Shown: in pieces, positions 9,304 through 17,977 of the stretch | Numbering within the stretch: the stretch's first letter is position 1 | Layout of the letters: every line of letters begins with the position of its first letter | Origin: Marixanthotalea marina | GTDB lineage: Bacteria; Bacteroidota; Bacteroidia; Flavobacteriales; Flavobacteriaceae | Length of the DNA stretch: 64,000 nucleotides | Assembly (NCBI GenBank): GCA_018883545.1 | Contig: JAHLEH010000010.1 | Coordinates: forward strand, 1 to 64,000 | Reading direction: 5' to 3' | Notes under the pieces: generated by a model | Told to the model about the DNA's origin: nothing | Database searches by the model: none | Seen by the model: the letters and a program-made list of their open reading frames with translations, nothing else | Translations under genes and position numbers: made by a program

Positions 9304-10243
9304 ATTTTGAGGGTAACGGACTTATAATCTTTACATTTTGAAATGCAATGGCGCCTCTTATAATGCCAGAAATAACCGCTTGCATGGCTTCTATAATTTG
9401 TATTTTTAGTTCGCTCCTATGGTAAATAAGGCTTACTTCCCTAGCAGGACTCGGTTCGTTAAAATAGTGTAGGTTTTTTTTAGCTTTCTCGTTTAAATCT
9501 AAAGTATGTAAATAGGGCAGGAGCGTCATGCCCAAACCTTCATCAGACAGTTTTATTAAGGTTTCAATGCTGCCGCTTTCCAATTGAAATTTTTCATCCG
9601 TTTGGTCTTTAAATGCCTTGCAAAGGTTTATAACACCATCTCTAAAGCAATGGCCATCTTCCAATAAAAGCATGTCGTCAATTTCTAAATCGCTCGTGTT
9701 TATTTTTTGTTTGGTATGTAGTTTATGGCCTTCTGGAATATAGCCTACAAAAGGCTCGTAATACAAAACACGTTCTTTTATGGTTTCGTGCATTAAAGGT
9801 GTGGCGGCTATGGCGGCATCTAAATGGCCTTCTTTAATTCTGCTTATTATTTCTTCGGTAGTTAATTCTTCAATTTTTAGCTTAATTTTTGGGTATTTTT
9901 TTATGAATGTTTTCAAGAACATAGGCAACAACGTAGGCATGATGGTGGGAATGATTCCCAATTTAAATTCACCGCCAATAAAGCCTTTTTGCTGATCTAC
10001 TATATCTTGTATCCTGTAAGATTCGTTTACTATGTTTTTTGCTTGTGTTACTATTTTTCTGCCAACTTCTGTTAACTCTATTGGTTTTTTGCTTCTATCA
10101 AAAATTTGAATATCCAACTCATCCTCGAGTTTTTGAATTTGCATGCTTAGGGTTGGCTGGGTAACAAAGCATTTTTCGGCCGCTTTTGTGAAATTTTGGT
10201 ATTCAGCAACCGCTAGAACATAATATAGTTGTGTAATCGTCAT
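9302..10243 (-). CDS. oxyR: Hydrogen-peroxide sensing LysR regulator OxyR
   Basis: 313-residue LysR-type regulator: winged helix-turn-helix at 1-60 and a periplasmic-binding-protein-like effector domain from about 90. The redox motif L-E-D-G-H-C-F-R-D places cysteines at 199 and 208, the same numbers and spacing as the disulfide-forming pair of E. coli OxyR. This supports genuine peroxide sensing by a Cys199-Cys208 disulfide. It is divergent from dps, a classic OxyR target, with a 105-base shared intergenic region. It likely activates dps under peroxide and autoregulates, as in other bacteria. Confidence 0.95.
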   Translation of the reverse strand: MTITQLYYVLAVAEYQNFTKAAEKCFVTQPTLSMQIQKLEDELDIQIFDRSKKPIELTEVGRKIVTQAKNIVNESYRIQDIVDQQKGFIGGEFKLGIIPTIMPTLLPMFLKTFIKKYPKIKLKIEELTTEEIISRIKEGHLDAAIAATPLMHETIKERVLYYEPFVGYIPEGHKLHTKQKINTSDLEIDDMLLLEDGHCFRDGVINLCKAFKDQTDEKFQLESGSIETLIKLSDEGLGMTLLPYLHTLDLNEKAKKNLHYFNEPSPAREVSLIYHRSELKIQIIEAMQAVISGIIRGAIAFQNVKIISPLPSK

Positions 10244-10316
10244 TTATCATCAATTTAGGCTATAAAAATATAAAATCTATCAATAAAATTTATAATAAAC
10301 CCTTATAATTATAAGT

Positions 10317-10324
10317 TAAATTTG
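10317..10324 (+). promoter_or_regulatory. -7 promoter box of dps (TAAATTTG)
   Basis: Exact match to the Bacteroidota -7 consensus TAnnTTTG, 24 bases before the dps ATG. There is no good TTTG -33 box, which would fit a promoter needing an activator such as OxyR. No convincing OxyR tetrad pattern could be assigned by eye in the AT-rich spacer. Confidence 0.6.
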
Positions 10325-10348
10325 TTGTAAACAAAAAAACAGTACAAA

Positions 10349-10828
10349 ATGACACTAAATAGTTTAGGTTTAGATACCAACAAAACAAAAGATATTGCAA
10401 ACGATTTAAACCACTTGTTGGCCAATTTTCAAATTTATTATCAAAATTTGCGTGGTATTCATTGGAACATTAAGGGAAAGCGATTCTTCGATTTACATGT
10501 TAAGTTTGAAGAATTGTACACCGATGCCAATACTAAAGTGGATGAGGTTGCAGAACGTATTTTAACATTGGGAGAAACGCCTTTGCATACATTTCAGGAT
10601 TATATAGGAAAGGCACAAGTGCCTGTGGGTAAAAATATTTCGGAAGATGAAAAATCGGTTAATTTGATAGTGGACTCTCTTACAGAATTATTGAAGATTG
10701 AACGTATTATTCTTAACAAAACAGATGAAGCAAACGATGAAGGGACAAACTCAATGATGAGTGATTTTATTACAGAACAAGAAAAAACTGTTTGGATGAT
10801 GAAAGCCTGGTTGGGCGAAACGGTTTAA
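10349..10828 (+). CDS. dps: Dps family DNA-protection ferritin
   Basis: 159 residues, the normal Dps length. The inter-subunit ferroxidase ligands are visible: His38 (in I-H-W-N), His50, Glu54 in the place of the usual Asp, Asp65 and Glu69. The protein should form a 12-subunit shell that oxidises Fe(II) with H2O2, stores iron and limits Fenton damage to DNA. It is divergent from oxyR, pointing to peroxide induction. Downstream is a strong terminator and then the convergent AraC gene. Confidence 0.95.
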   Translation: MTLNSLGLDTNKTKDIANDLNHLLANFQIYYQNLRGIHWNIKGKRFFDLHVKFEELYTDANTKVDEVAERILTLGETPLHTFQDYIGKAQVPVGKNISEDEKSVNLIVDSLTELLKIERIILNKTDEANDEGTNSMMSDFITEQEKTVWMMKAWLGETV

Positions 10829-10847
10829 TTAGTTTGGTTAATAGCAG

Positions 10848-10878
10848 AAAGGGATTCAATTTTATTGAATCCTTTTTT
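10848..10878. terminator. Bidirectional Rho-independent terminator after dps
   Basis: A nine-base perfect stem ggattcaat/attgaatcc (10852-10860 and 10864-10872) with a TTT loop, AAAG before and T6 after. It lies between the convergent dps and AraC-family genes. Confidence 0.9.
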
Positions 10879-10880
10879 GT

Positions 10881-11861
10881 TTAAAGAAGTTTACTTGGCA
10901 AAAAACCATACAGCTTTTTAAAAGCAACCGTAAAATGTTGTGCATGTTTATAGCCAACTTCGCTTGCGGCCTCACCAATAGTATAGTCATTTTCTAAAAT
11001 CAGTTTTTTGGCCTTTTCCATTCTAAGTTTGGTTATATGTTTAAAAACCGTAGTACCAAATACTATTTTAAATTTTTGTTTTAATTTAGAGGAGTTCATT
11101 CCTGCTATTAAGGCCAATTCTGAAATACATAATGTTTTATTTAGGTTTTTAGCTATGAATTGTTCTACTTTTAGAATACTTTGATACTCGTTTTCCGGTA
11201 CTTTAATATTTTCATTTTGATAATTTTCCTGATTAGTTTTGGCAAGTAAAACAATCAATAATTCATTGATTTTTGCCTCCAAATATGCTTTTTTAAGAGT
11301 TCCTGAAAAATTACAATTGATTATTTCTTGAATATTGTTTTGTAGTTCGGCTGTAATGGGCTTACTTTCTTTCCACATTAAAAAGGGGGTCTTTTCGTTT
11401 ATGGAATTACCAAAACATAATAAATGTTTTTTAAAATCGGCACCAATAATTTTCTTTATATATTTTTCAGTAAAAAGAATTTCTACAGTTTTACGCCTAT
11501 TCGTCTTATAGCTAAGCGTACCGTTTACAATAGGTAAATAAAATAGATTGTAATGTCCTCCTGGTATATATACAGTATTATCTGGGTTTTTAAATGGTGT
11601 GTACAAACTAGAGCCTTCTATTTCAAATTGTAATTTAAAAAGAGGAAAGTCATTTGAAACAATAATTTCGTAGTCTCTTATTTTTAAGTCTCTCATAACT
11701 AATAAAATACCGTCCAAATTTATTTCTTTGTGAATTCCACTTTCATTTTCGTTATTTACTTCAATTAAGTGCTCTTTAAATTCAACGTTTTCAAAGTCTT
11801 TCCTAAAAGTTTTCACTAAGAGATTATTTTCAAATATTGGACTTTTTAAAACTGTTTTCAT
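10881..11861 (-). CDS. AraC-family regulator of the adjacent siderophore receptor (PchR-like)
   Basis: 326 residues. The C-terminal ~100 residues hold the two helix-turn-helix motifs of AraC/XylS proteins (first near S-E-L-A-L-I-A-G-M-N, second near T-I-G-E-A-A-S-E-V-G-Y then F-T-V-A-F-K-K-x-Y-G-x-x-P). The N-terminal ~220 residues resemble the sensory part of PchR-type regulators, which bind ferric siderophores. It is divergent from a TonB-dependent siderophore receptor with a palindromic promoter between them, so local activation of uptake in response to the siderophore is the likely role. The ligand is not deducible. Confidence 0.88.
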   Translation of the reverse strand: MKTVLKSPIFENNLLVKTFRKDFENVEFKEHLIEVNNENESGIHKEINLDGILLVMRDLKIRDYEIIVSNDFPLFKLQFEIEGSSLYTPFKNPDNTVYIPGGHYNLFYLPIVNGTLSYKTNRRKTVEILFTEKYIKKIIGADFKKHLLCFGNSINEKTPFLMWKESKPITAELQNNIQEIINCNFSGTLKKAYLEAKINELLIVLLAKTNQENYQNENIKVPENEYQSILKVEQFIAKNLNKTLCISELALIAGMNSSKLKQKFKIVFGTTVFKHITKLRMEKAKKLILENDYTIGEAASEVGYKHAQHFTVAFKKLYGFLPSKLL

Positions 11862-11920
11862 TACTTCTTTTTACGTTTTTTTAAAACCTTTTTGCGTTAT
11901 AAACTATGATTTTTGCTTAC

Positions 11921-11940
11921 CTATATTTGCACAAATATAG
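11921..11940. promoter_or_regulatory. Palindromic divergent promoter/operator
   Basis: A perfect 9-bp inverted repeat with two central bases (CTATATTTG-CA-CAAATATAG). Each arm contains TATATTTG, an exact Bacteroidota -7 box: 11922-11929 reading toward the receptor, 11932-11939 reading toward the AraC gene. Start codons lie 33 bases away on the receptor side and about 60 on the regulator side. It probably combines two overlapping divergent promoters with a dyad operator. Confidence 0.6.
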
Positions 11941-11972
11941 TATTATTTATAATTAATCTAAATTAATATAGA

Positions 11973-14312
11973 ATGAAAACAAAACTACTAGGGGTGCATG
12001 GAGTTAAAATATTACTGCTGCTATTTATTTTATCGGTACAATATTCTTATGCACAAAGTAATGGAGATATAGAAGGAAAAATTTTCACAAAAGATAATAA
12101 GCCCGCAGCATTTGTAAACGTAATTGTTGAAAACACAAATAAAGGAACAATTTCTGACGAAAATGGAAATTACCAAATAAATAGTATTAGGCCAGGAAAA
12201 CAAACATTGGTATTTTCTTTAATGGGCTTAAAAACCAAGTCGGTAGAAATAGAGGTAGTCGAGGGAACAACAACTAAAGTAACAGATATAGTGCTTGATG
12301 AAAACGAAGAAAAGTTACAGGAAGTGGTGCTTGAAGTGAAACGAAAAAACAAGTTTGACCAAAAACAAACTGAATACGTTGCGCGTTTACCATTAAAAAA
12401 TTTAGAAAACCCACAAGTTTATTCGGTAATTACAGGTGAATTATTAGAAGAGCTGCAAGTAACCGATATTCAAAGTACGTTGCAACAAACCCCAGGTATT
12501 AGTAACGTAATGCAAGGCATTGGTTCTGGTGGTGTTGGTATTAACCTGTATTTAAGAGGTTTTAGTGCCGATATTGCTATGCGGAATGGTATTGGTACTA
12601 CTTTTAGAACAAGTACAGACCAAGCAAATATTGAAAGAATTGAAGTCATTAAAGGCCCTTCAGGAACACTGTTTGGTACCAGTATGGTATCATCATACGG
12701 TGGTGTAATTAATAAAGTGACCAAAAAGCCATTTGAAACCTTTGGTGGATCGGTTAGTTACTCAACAGGCAGTTTTAGCTTATCACGTTTAACTGTTGAT
12801 ATAAATACACCCTTAAATAAGGATAATACAGTATTATTTCGCTTTAATGGTGCTAAGCATAATGAACATAGTTTTCAAGATTATGGCTTATCGAGAAATT
12901 GGTTTGCGGCCCCTTCGTTAACTTACAAAGCAAGTGATAGGTTGACTTTAAATATAGAAGCTGAAATTTTTAAGTCGGCTTCACCAAGTGTTTATTTTAA
13001 TCCAGTTGGAGCAGGGTTTGATTCCATGGACGACTTAAATTACAGTTTTGAGCATTCTTACGGAAGTGATTATTTAACAAACAATTTAATGTCCTACAAT
13101 GTATTTGCCGAGGCAAAATATAAGTTGTCAGACAATTGGACTTCCCAAACTGTGCTGTCTTCAAGTAATTCAGATAACGATACCAACTATTTGTTTTTAG
13201 ACTTTCTTGATGAAAGCGATGCCGAGCGAAGAATTATGAATATAGAAAGCCAGTTTTACGTAACCCAGATACAGCAAAATTTCATGGGCGGGTTTAATAT
13301 TGGAAACCTTGAAAACAAACTACTTGTAGGGTTGGATTATTTCTACACAAAAACGCCTTTTAGAAGAACGCAATTTGTTTATGATACTGTAGGATTTAAT
13401 AACCCTACACCAGATTTCAATCCTAAGAAATACGAAAATATGTTAGGGGAAACAGATGCCTTCCGTATTGGGCAAAGGGACCAAAGTAGCTTCAGTATCT
13501 ATGTTTCAGATGTAATTAATTTTACAGATAGATTATCTGTAATGGCGAGTTTAAGACTCGATAATTTTAATGATAAGGAGAACGACTATAAACAATCTTA
13601 TGTTGCTCCAAAGTTAGGTGCGGTATATCAAATAGTAAAAAATGAAGTGTCTGTCTTCGCTAATTATATGAATGGATTTACCAATGTTGCTCCAGATTTG
13701 TCGTCGGGAGAACCGGTAAAATTAAAACCAGAATATGCAAATCAAATTGAAGGTGGTATTAAAGCCGAATTGTTTAAAGGAAAATTAAGTACAACTTTAA
13801 GCTATTACGATATTACAGTTAAAGATGCAGTAAGGTATGTGAACAATGGAGGTATTTGGTCTCAAATCCAAGATGGAGAAAAAAGCAGTAAAGGGTTCGA
13901 AATTGAAGTGATTGCAAACCCAATAAAAGGATGGAACATTGTGGCAGGTTATGCCAATAACGATAGTGAGTTTGTTAAGGGAGATGCATCGGTATTAGGA
14001 AACACACCGTACGCAGCTCCTGAAACAACTCTAAATTTTTGGACAAGTTATAAGCTATCAGAAGGCATAAAAGGTTTGGGTATCGGCTTTGGTGTAAACA
14101 GTATTGGGGAGTCTTATGTTGATGACACAAACACCCTTTTGTCTCCAGGTTATACAGTGCTTAGTAGTTCGTTGTTTATAGATAGACCTACTTATAGAGT
14201 GGGGCTTAAGTTCAATAACATGACTAATGAGGAATATTGGGCAAACATGGGGTCTTACGTGCAGCCACAAAAAACAAGAAATTTAGTTGTTAGCTTAATG
14301 TACAAGTTTTAA
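11973..14312 (+). CDS. TonB-dependent siderophore receptor
   Basis: 779-residue outer-membrane receptor. Signal peptide about 1-27 (S-Y-A-Q end), a carboxypeptidase-like regulatory domain about 30-115 (G-D-I-E-G-K-I-F ... F-V-N-V-I-V), a plug domain about 140-260 containing I-E-R-I-E-V-I-K-G-P-S-G-T-L-F-G-T, then a 22-strand barrel ending in an aromatic residue (Y-K-F). The plug motif and overall length match siderophore rather than SusC-type receptors. Substrate crosses the barrel using energy from TonB/ExbBD. The neighbouring PchR-like regulator and PepSY membrane protein make a ferric-siderophore uptake and release module. Expression is probably iron- and siderophore-dependent. Confidence 0.92.
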   Translation: MKTKLLGVHGVKILLLLFILSVQYSYAQSNGDIEGKIFTKDNKPAAFVNVIVENTNKGTISDENGNYQINSIRPGKQTLVFSLMGLKTKSVEIEVVEGTTTKVTDIVLDENEEKLQEVVLEVKRKNKFDQKQTEYVARLPLKNLENPQVYSVITGELLEELQVTDIQSTLQQTPGISNVMQGIGSGGVGINLYLRGFSADIAMRNGIGTTFRTSTDQANIERIEVIKGPSGTLFGTSMVSSYGGVINKVTKKPFETFGGSVSYSTGSFSLSRLTVDINTPLNKDNTVLFRFNGAKHNEHSFQDYGLSRNWFAAPSLTYKASDRLTLNIEAEIFKSASPSVYFNPVGAGFDSMDDLNYSFEHSYGSDYLTNNLMSYNVFAEAKYKLSDNWTSQTVLSSSNSDNDTNYLFLDFLDESDAERRIMNIESQFYVTQIQQNFMGGFNIGNLENKLLVGLDYFYTKTPFRRTQFVYDTVGFNNPTPDFNPKKYENMLGETDAFRIGQRDQSSFSIYVSDVINFTDRLSVMASLRLDNFNDKENDYKQSYVAPKLGAVYQIVKNEVSVFANYMNGFTNVAPDLSSGEPVKLKPEYANQIEGGIKAELFKGKLSTTLSYYDITVKDAVRYVNNGGIWSQIQDGEKSSKGFEIEVIANPIKGWNIVAGYANNDSEFVKGDASVLGNTPYAAPETTLNFWTSYKLSEGIKGLGIGFGVNSIGESYVDDTNTLLSPGYTVLSSSLFIDRPTYRVGLKFNNMTNEEYWANMGSYVQPQKTRNLVVSLMYKF

Positions 14313-14333
14313 AGTTCCATTGAGTAATTATCT

Positions 14334-14366
14334 AAGGGGATAGCGGTAATAAAGCGTCCCCTTTTT
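14334..14366 (+). terminator. Hairpin terminator/attenuator between receptor and PepSY gene
   Basis: Arms aagggga (14334-14340) and tcccctt (14357-14363) followed by a T5 run, ending 12 bases before the next start codon. It should reduce, rather than abolish, read-through from the receptor gene into the PepSY gene. Confidence 0.7.
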
Positions 14367-14378
14367 AAGTTTTTAAGA

Positions 14379-15494
14379 ATGATAAAAAAGAAGGGAAAAG
14401 GAAAATTTCAAAAAGTGGTGTCTTGGATACATCTTTGGCCAAGTCTGGTATCGGGAATTATTGTACTGTTTGTTTGTCTCACTGGAACGCTTATTGTTTA
14501 TTGTGATGAAATAATGGATATGAGCGCTGGTGAATCACTGTATGTTGCACCTCAAAAAAATAGGATTTCTCATGAAGAAATTTTTAAAAGAGTAAATGAT
14601 TTAAATCCAAATTACTCCGTTTCGGAAATTGTATTTTACAAAAACCCAGAGCGAAGTTTAAGACTTAGGGCGTTTGATGCGGGAGCAAACAAATTGAGAA
14701 TGTTGTATATGGATCCGTATACAGGAGCTATACTAAAAGAGGATAGTGCTGTTAATTTTTTCTTTATAACGGCACATTTACATTCGCAACTTTTGGCTGG
14801 AACTATAGGTGGTTGGATAGTGATAATAGCAACCATTATATTCTTAATAGGCTGTATTACAGGGTTGATTCTTTGGTGGCCTAAAAAATGGAACAAAACA
14901 ACAAGGCAAGCAAGTTTTAAAATTAAATGGAAGGCAAAATTTAAACGTTTAAATTATGATCTACATAATGTGCTTGGATTTTATTCACTGCCATTTTCTG
15001 TTATTTTAAGTCTTACAGGTCTTATCATTTTTTTTCATCCGTTAATGAACTTAACAGTAAAACTTTCTGGAGGTGATAGTATTGGTTTGTTGGAAGCTCT
15101 TCCAAAAGTCAACCATGCAAAAGAATCCAAGGATATGGTTTATTTGGCTTATAAAGCTTTAGAAGAAGAATATCCAGAGAAAGAAGCTGTAAATTCTTGG
15201 GTGTATAATTTGGGTGAAATTGGGGCCTTTGCATTTAGTTCTGGAAAACCTGGATTAAAAAGTGTTGAGAATGCAGATTTTGTGGTATATGACAGATATT
15301 CTGGTGAAAAAATAGAAGTTGACCCTAAGCAAATTGCCCATGAAAAAACTGAAAATATAGTTTGGCAACTTCACATGGGGCAATGGTGGGGGCAAATAGG
15401 AAAATTGGTTACCTTTTTAACAGGTCTTATTGCAACATCATTATCTATTACAGGTTTTCTAATTTGGTGGGGAAGACGAAAAAAGAAAAAATAG
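14379..15494 (+). CDS. PepSY-associated TM-helix protein (siderophore-linked reductase-like)
   Basis: 371-residue inner-membrane protein of the PepSY_TM family. TM helix 1 is at about 18-45 (W-I-H-L-W-P-S-L-V-S-G), TM2 near 135-165 (I-G-G-W-I-V-I-I-A), TM3 near 195-225 after H-N-V-L-G-F-Y, and a C-terminal TM at 340-365 followed by a poly-Arg/Lys tail. Between TM segments are PepSY-like extracytoplasmic parts. Conserved histidines near membrane faces (H-L-H, D-L-H-N, L-H-M-G) are consistent with haem or metal binding, and this family includes proposed siderophore reductases. Its position after a siderophore receptor supports a role in iron release or transport; the exact reaction is inferred. 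Confidence 0.88.
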   Translation: MIKKKGKGKFQKVVSWIHLWPSLVSGIIVLFVCLTGTLIVYCDEIMDMSAGESLYVAPQKNRISHEEIFKRVNDLNPNYSVSEIVFYKNPERSLRLRAFDAGANKLRMLYMDPYTGAILKEDSAVNFFFITAHLHSQLLAGTIGGWIVIIATIIFLIGCITGLILWWPKKWNKTTRQASFKIKWKAKFKRLNYDLHNVLGFYSLPFSVILSLTGLIIFFHPLMNLTVKLSGGDSIGLLEALPKVNHAKESKDMVYLAYKALEEEYPEKEAVNSWVYNLGEIGAFAFSSGKPGLKSVENADFVVYDRYSGEKIEVDPKQIAHEKTENIVWQLHMGQWWGQIGKLVTFLTGLIATSLSITGFLIWWGRRKKKK

Positions 15495-15529
15495 TTTTAT
15501 AACAATAAGGAAAGTTTGTTCTTAGTTGC

Positions 15530-16861
15530 TTAAAGCAACCCCAGAGCTTTAATTTCCAAATACTTGTTTATGGTATCTATGGTAAGATTTTCTGGAGTGG
15601 TTAAAATGGAGTAAATGCCATATTTTTTTAGTTCGTTTACAATCAAGCGTTTTTCAAAGGCAAATTTTTCGGCAATCACTTTATCATAAACTTCTTGAAT
15701 GGTTTTTGCTTTTTCATTTATAATGCTATCAAGCTCTGTATTTTTAAAAAACACTACCACCAATAAATGGTTTTTTGCAATGGCCTTCAAGTAGGGCAAT
15801 TGTCTTTTCAAACCATTCAAAGTTTCAAAATTGGTATATAATAAAATAAGACTTCTTTGTTTAATGTGTTGTTTTACATTGGTGTAAAGCCTGCTAAAAT
15901 CGGTTTCAAAAAAATCGGTTTTTATATTGTACAGAGCTTCTAAAATAAGACGCATTTGTGAATGTCGCCTTTCAGCAACAACCATGTTTTCTACATTTTT
16001 TGAGAAGGAAAAAACGCCCGCTTTGTCATGTTTTTTTAATGCCACACTGCTGATTACTAAAGCGGAATTAATGGCGTGGTCTAAAAGACTTAGCCCATTA
16101 AAAGGCATTTTCATAATACGGCCTTTATCGATTATAGAATAAATAGGTTGTGATTTTTCATCTTGAAATTGGTTAACCATCAATTGGTTTTTCTTGGCTG
16201 TGGCTTTCCAGTTTATGGTTCTTAAGTCATCTCCTAAGACATATTCTTTTATTTGCTCGAATTCCATGGTATGTCCCAAACGCCTTACTTTTTTGATGCC
16301 ATAGTCTAATGAGTTTTGATTAAAGTTCATGAGCTCAAACTTTTTTAACTGTTTAAAGCTCGGATAGGTAGGCACCATAGCGTTGTTGTTGAACGTGAAG
16401 CGTTTGGCTACCAGTTTTAAAATGGAAGAAGCATATACATTTAAATTGCCAAAATGGTATTCGCCACGTTGGGTAGGTTTTAGCTGGTAGGTTATGCTTT
16501 TGGTTTCTTTCGGGGATATTGACTTTTTTATTTTGAAATCGCGTACCTGAAACTGCTCGGGAATTTCGTCAATAATTTCCAAGTGAATGGCTATGGGGTA
16601 ATTATTGGTAAGCTGCAATGCAACCGAATTGTTGTCGCCATTTGAAAACTTATCGGGTAAGACCCTTTGCGCTTCAATTTTGTTTTTGCCCAGAAAAACA
16701 ATAAAAAAATCAAGCACAAACAAAATAGCCAATATAATAATTGTCAATTGGGCTATATTAAAAAGTAAGGGCACGAAATAGCTTAGTGCAAACAAAAGAA
16801 CAATGCCAATGCCTGTAAAGAAAAAACGGGGTTGTATGTAAAAGGGTTTAAAAAATTTCAA
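15530..16861 (-). CDS. DUF58 domain protein
   Basis: 443 residues; the start codon is TTG. Two N-terminal TM helices (about 13-50) anchor it, followed by a beta-rich segment and the DUF58 core at about 190-290, marked by R-x-x-G-x-x-x-E-F-x-x-x-x-x-Y-x-x-G-D-D-x-R-x-I-N-W-K-A-T-A. The rest resembles a von Willebrand A-type fold. DUF58 proteins partner with MoxR ATPases. It is the last gene of the five-gene operon, 46 bases after the MoxR gene. The molecular target of the MoxR/DUF58 pair in this organism is unknown. Confidence 0.92.
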   Translation of the reverse strand: MKFFKPFYIQPRFFFTGIGIVLLFALSYFVPLLFNIAQLTIIILAILFVLDFFIVFLGKNKIEAQRVLPDKFSNGDNNSVALQLTNNYPIAIHLEIIDEIPEQFQVRDFKIKKSISPKETKSITYQLKPTQRGEYHFGNLNVYASSILKLVAKRFTFNNNAMVPTYPSFKQLKKFELMNFNQNSLDYGIKKVRRLGHTMEFEQIKEYVLGDDLRTINWKATAKKNQLMVNQFQDEKSQPIYSIIDKGRIMKMPFNGLSLLDHAINSALVISSVALKKHDKAGVFSFSKNVENMVVAERRHSQMRLILEALYNIKTDFFETDFSRLYTNVKQHIKQRSLILLYTNFETLNGLKRQLPYLKAIAKNHLLVVVFFKNTELDSIINEKAKTIQEVYDKVIAEKFAFEKRLIVNELKKYGIYSILTTPENLTIDTINKYLEIKALGLL

Positions 16862-16907
16862 TTTAAGTTAAAAATTTATATCAGCTAAACAAATCAACGT
16901 CAAACAA

Positions 16908-17975
16908 CTATCTAGGTATTTCAACAGTTTCAATAATTTGAGAAATAATTTCTTTACTAGTAAGGCCTTCCATTTCGCGTTCTGGCGTTACGATAACGCG
17001 GTGGTGCAATACGGGAATGGCCGCCCGTTTAATATCTTCTGGTGTTACAAAATCGCGACCAGACATGGCGGCAAAAGCTTTGCTCGCTTTTAAAATGGCG
17101 ATTGATGCTCTTGGTGATGCTCCTAAATACAAAAATTGGTTGCTTCTGGTGGCAACAATAATTTCAGCAATGTATTTTAGTAAATGTTCTTCTACCAACA
17201 CTTGAGACACCAAAGCTTGGTATTTTGAAATCTGTTCACTGGTGAGAAACGATGCGATAACATCTGTTTTGGCTTGCTCTTTAAGTTGGTGTTCCTTTGT
17301 GAGTATTTCTATTTCTTCATTCAAGTTTGGGTATGCCACATCAATTTTAAATAAAAAACGATCTAATTGTGCTTCTGGTAACCTATAAGTGCCTTCTTGT
17401 TCTATAGGGTTTTGTGTTGCCAAAACCATAAATGGTGCTTCCAATTCAAACTCATTGCCATCAATGGTTATTTGTTGTTCTTCCATCACTTCAAACAAAG
17501 CGGCTTGCGTTTTTGCAGGGGCACGGTTTATTTCATCTATTAAAATCATATTCGAAAAAATAGGTCCTTTCTTGAACTCAAATTCAGAACTTTTTAAATT
17601 GAATACTGAAGTCCCTAAAATATCGCTAGGCATTAAATCGGGTGTGAACTGTATGCGGCTAAACCCCACGCTTAACGATTTTGCCAAAAGTTTTGCTGTG
17701 ATGGTTTTGGCTACGCCAGGTACGCCTTCTATTAAAGAATGGCCTTTTGCCAAGAGCGAGGCGATAAGCATATCTACCATATCTTTTTGACCAACAATAA
17801 CCTTGCTGATTTCCTGTTTTATTTGGTTAACGCTGTTTTGCAGTTCGGTTAAATCGAGCCTGTTTTTAAATTCTAAACCTTCGGTTGTTTCCTCAGAACT
17901 GTTGGCGTTAGGTTCTGTGGCCTCTGGTTTAGGTAAAAAATTGCTGTGGTCTTGTTGGTTATTGTTTTCTTCCAT
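16908..17975 (-). CDS. MoxR-family AAA+ ATPase
   Basis: 355 residues. After a ~45-residue polar N-terminal tail comes the AAA+ core: Walker A G-V-P-G-V-A-K-T near 90, Walker B M-I-L-I-D-E-I-N-R-A-P near 145-155, sensor 1 L-A-T-Q-N-P, and an arginine-finger region (L-P-E-A-Q-L-D-R-F). The C-terminal lid includes G-A-S-P-R-A. MoxR ATPases act as chaperones that remodel or load cofactors into VWA-type partners; DUF58 encoded next is the probable partner. Only two bases separate it from the DUF4350 gene, so co-transcription is nearly certain. Confidence 0.94.
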   Translation of the reverse strand: MEENNNQQDHSNFLPKPEATEPNANSSEETTEGLEFKNRLDLTELQNSVNQIKQEISKVIVGQKDMVDMLIASLLAKGHSLIEGVPGVAKTITAKLLAKSLSVGFSRIQFTPDLMPSDILGTSVFNLKSSEFEFKKGPIFSNMILIDEINRAPAKTQAALFEVMEEQQITIDGNEFELEAPFMVLATQNPIEQEGTYRLPEAQLDRFLFKIDVAYPNLNEEIEILTKEHQLKEQAKTDVIASFLTSEQISKYQALVSQVLVEEHLLKYIAEIIVATRSNQFLYLGASPRASIAILKASKAFAAMSGRDFVTPEDIKRAAIPVLHHRVIVTPEREMEGLTSKEIISQIIETVEIPR

Positions 17976-17977
17976 AT

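Noticed and set aside
10244..10348. OxyR-binding tetrads between oxyR and dps
   Set aside because: Several CTAT-like words occur in AT-rich sequence but not at the ATAG-N7-CTAT spacing; no site could be assigned honestly.
17389..17790. 133-residue open frame antisense to the MoxR gene
   Set aside because: Lies inside the conserved AAA+ core; no independent support.
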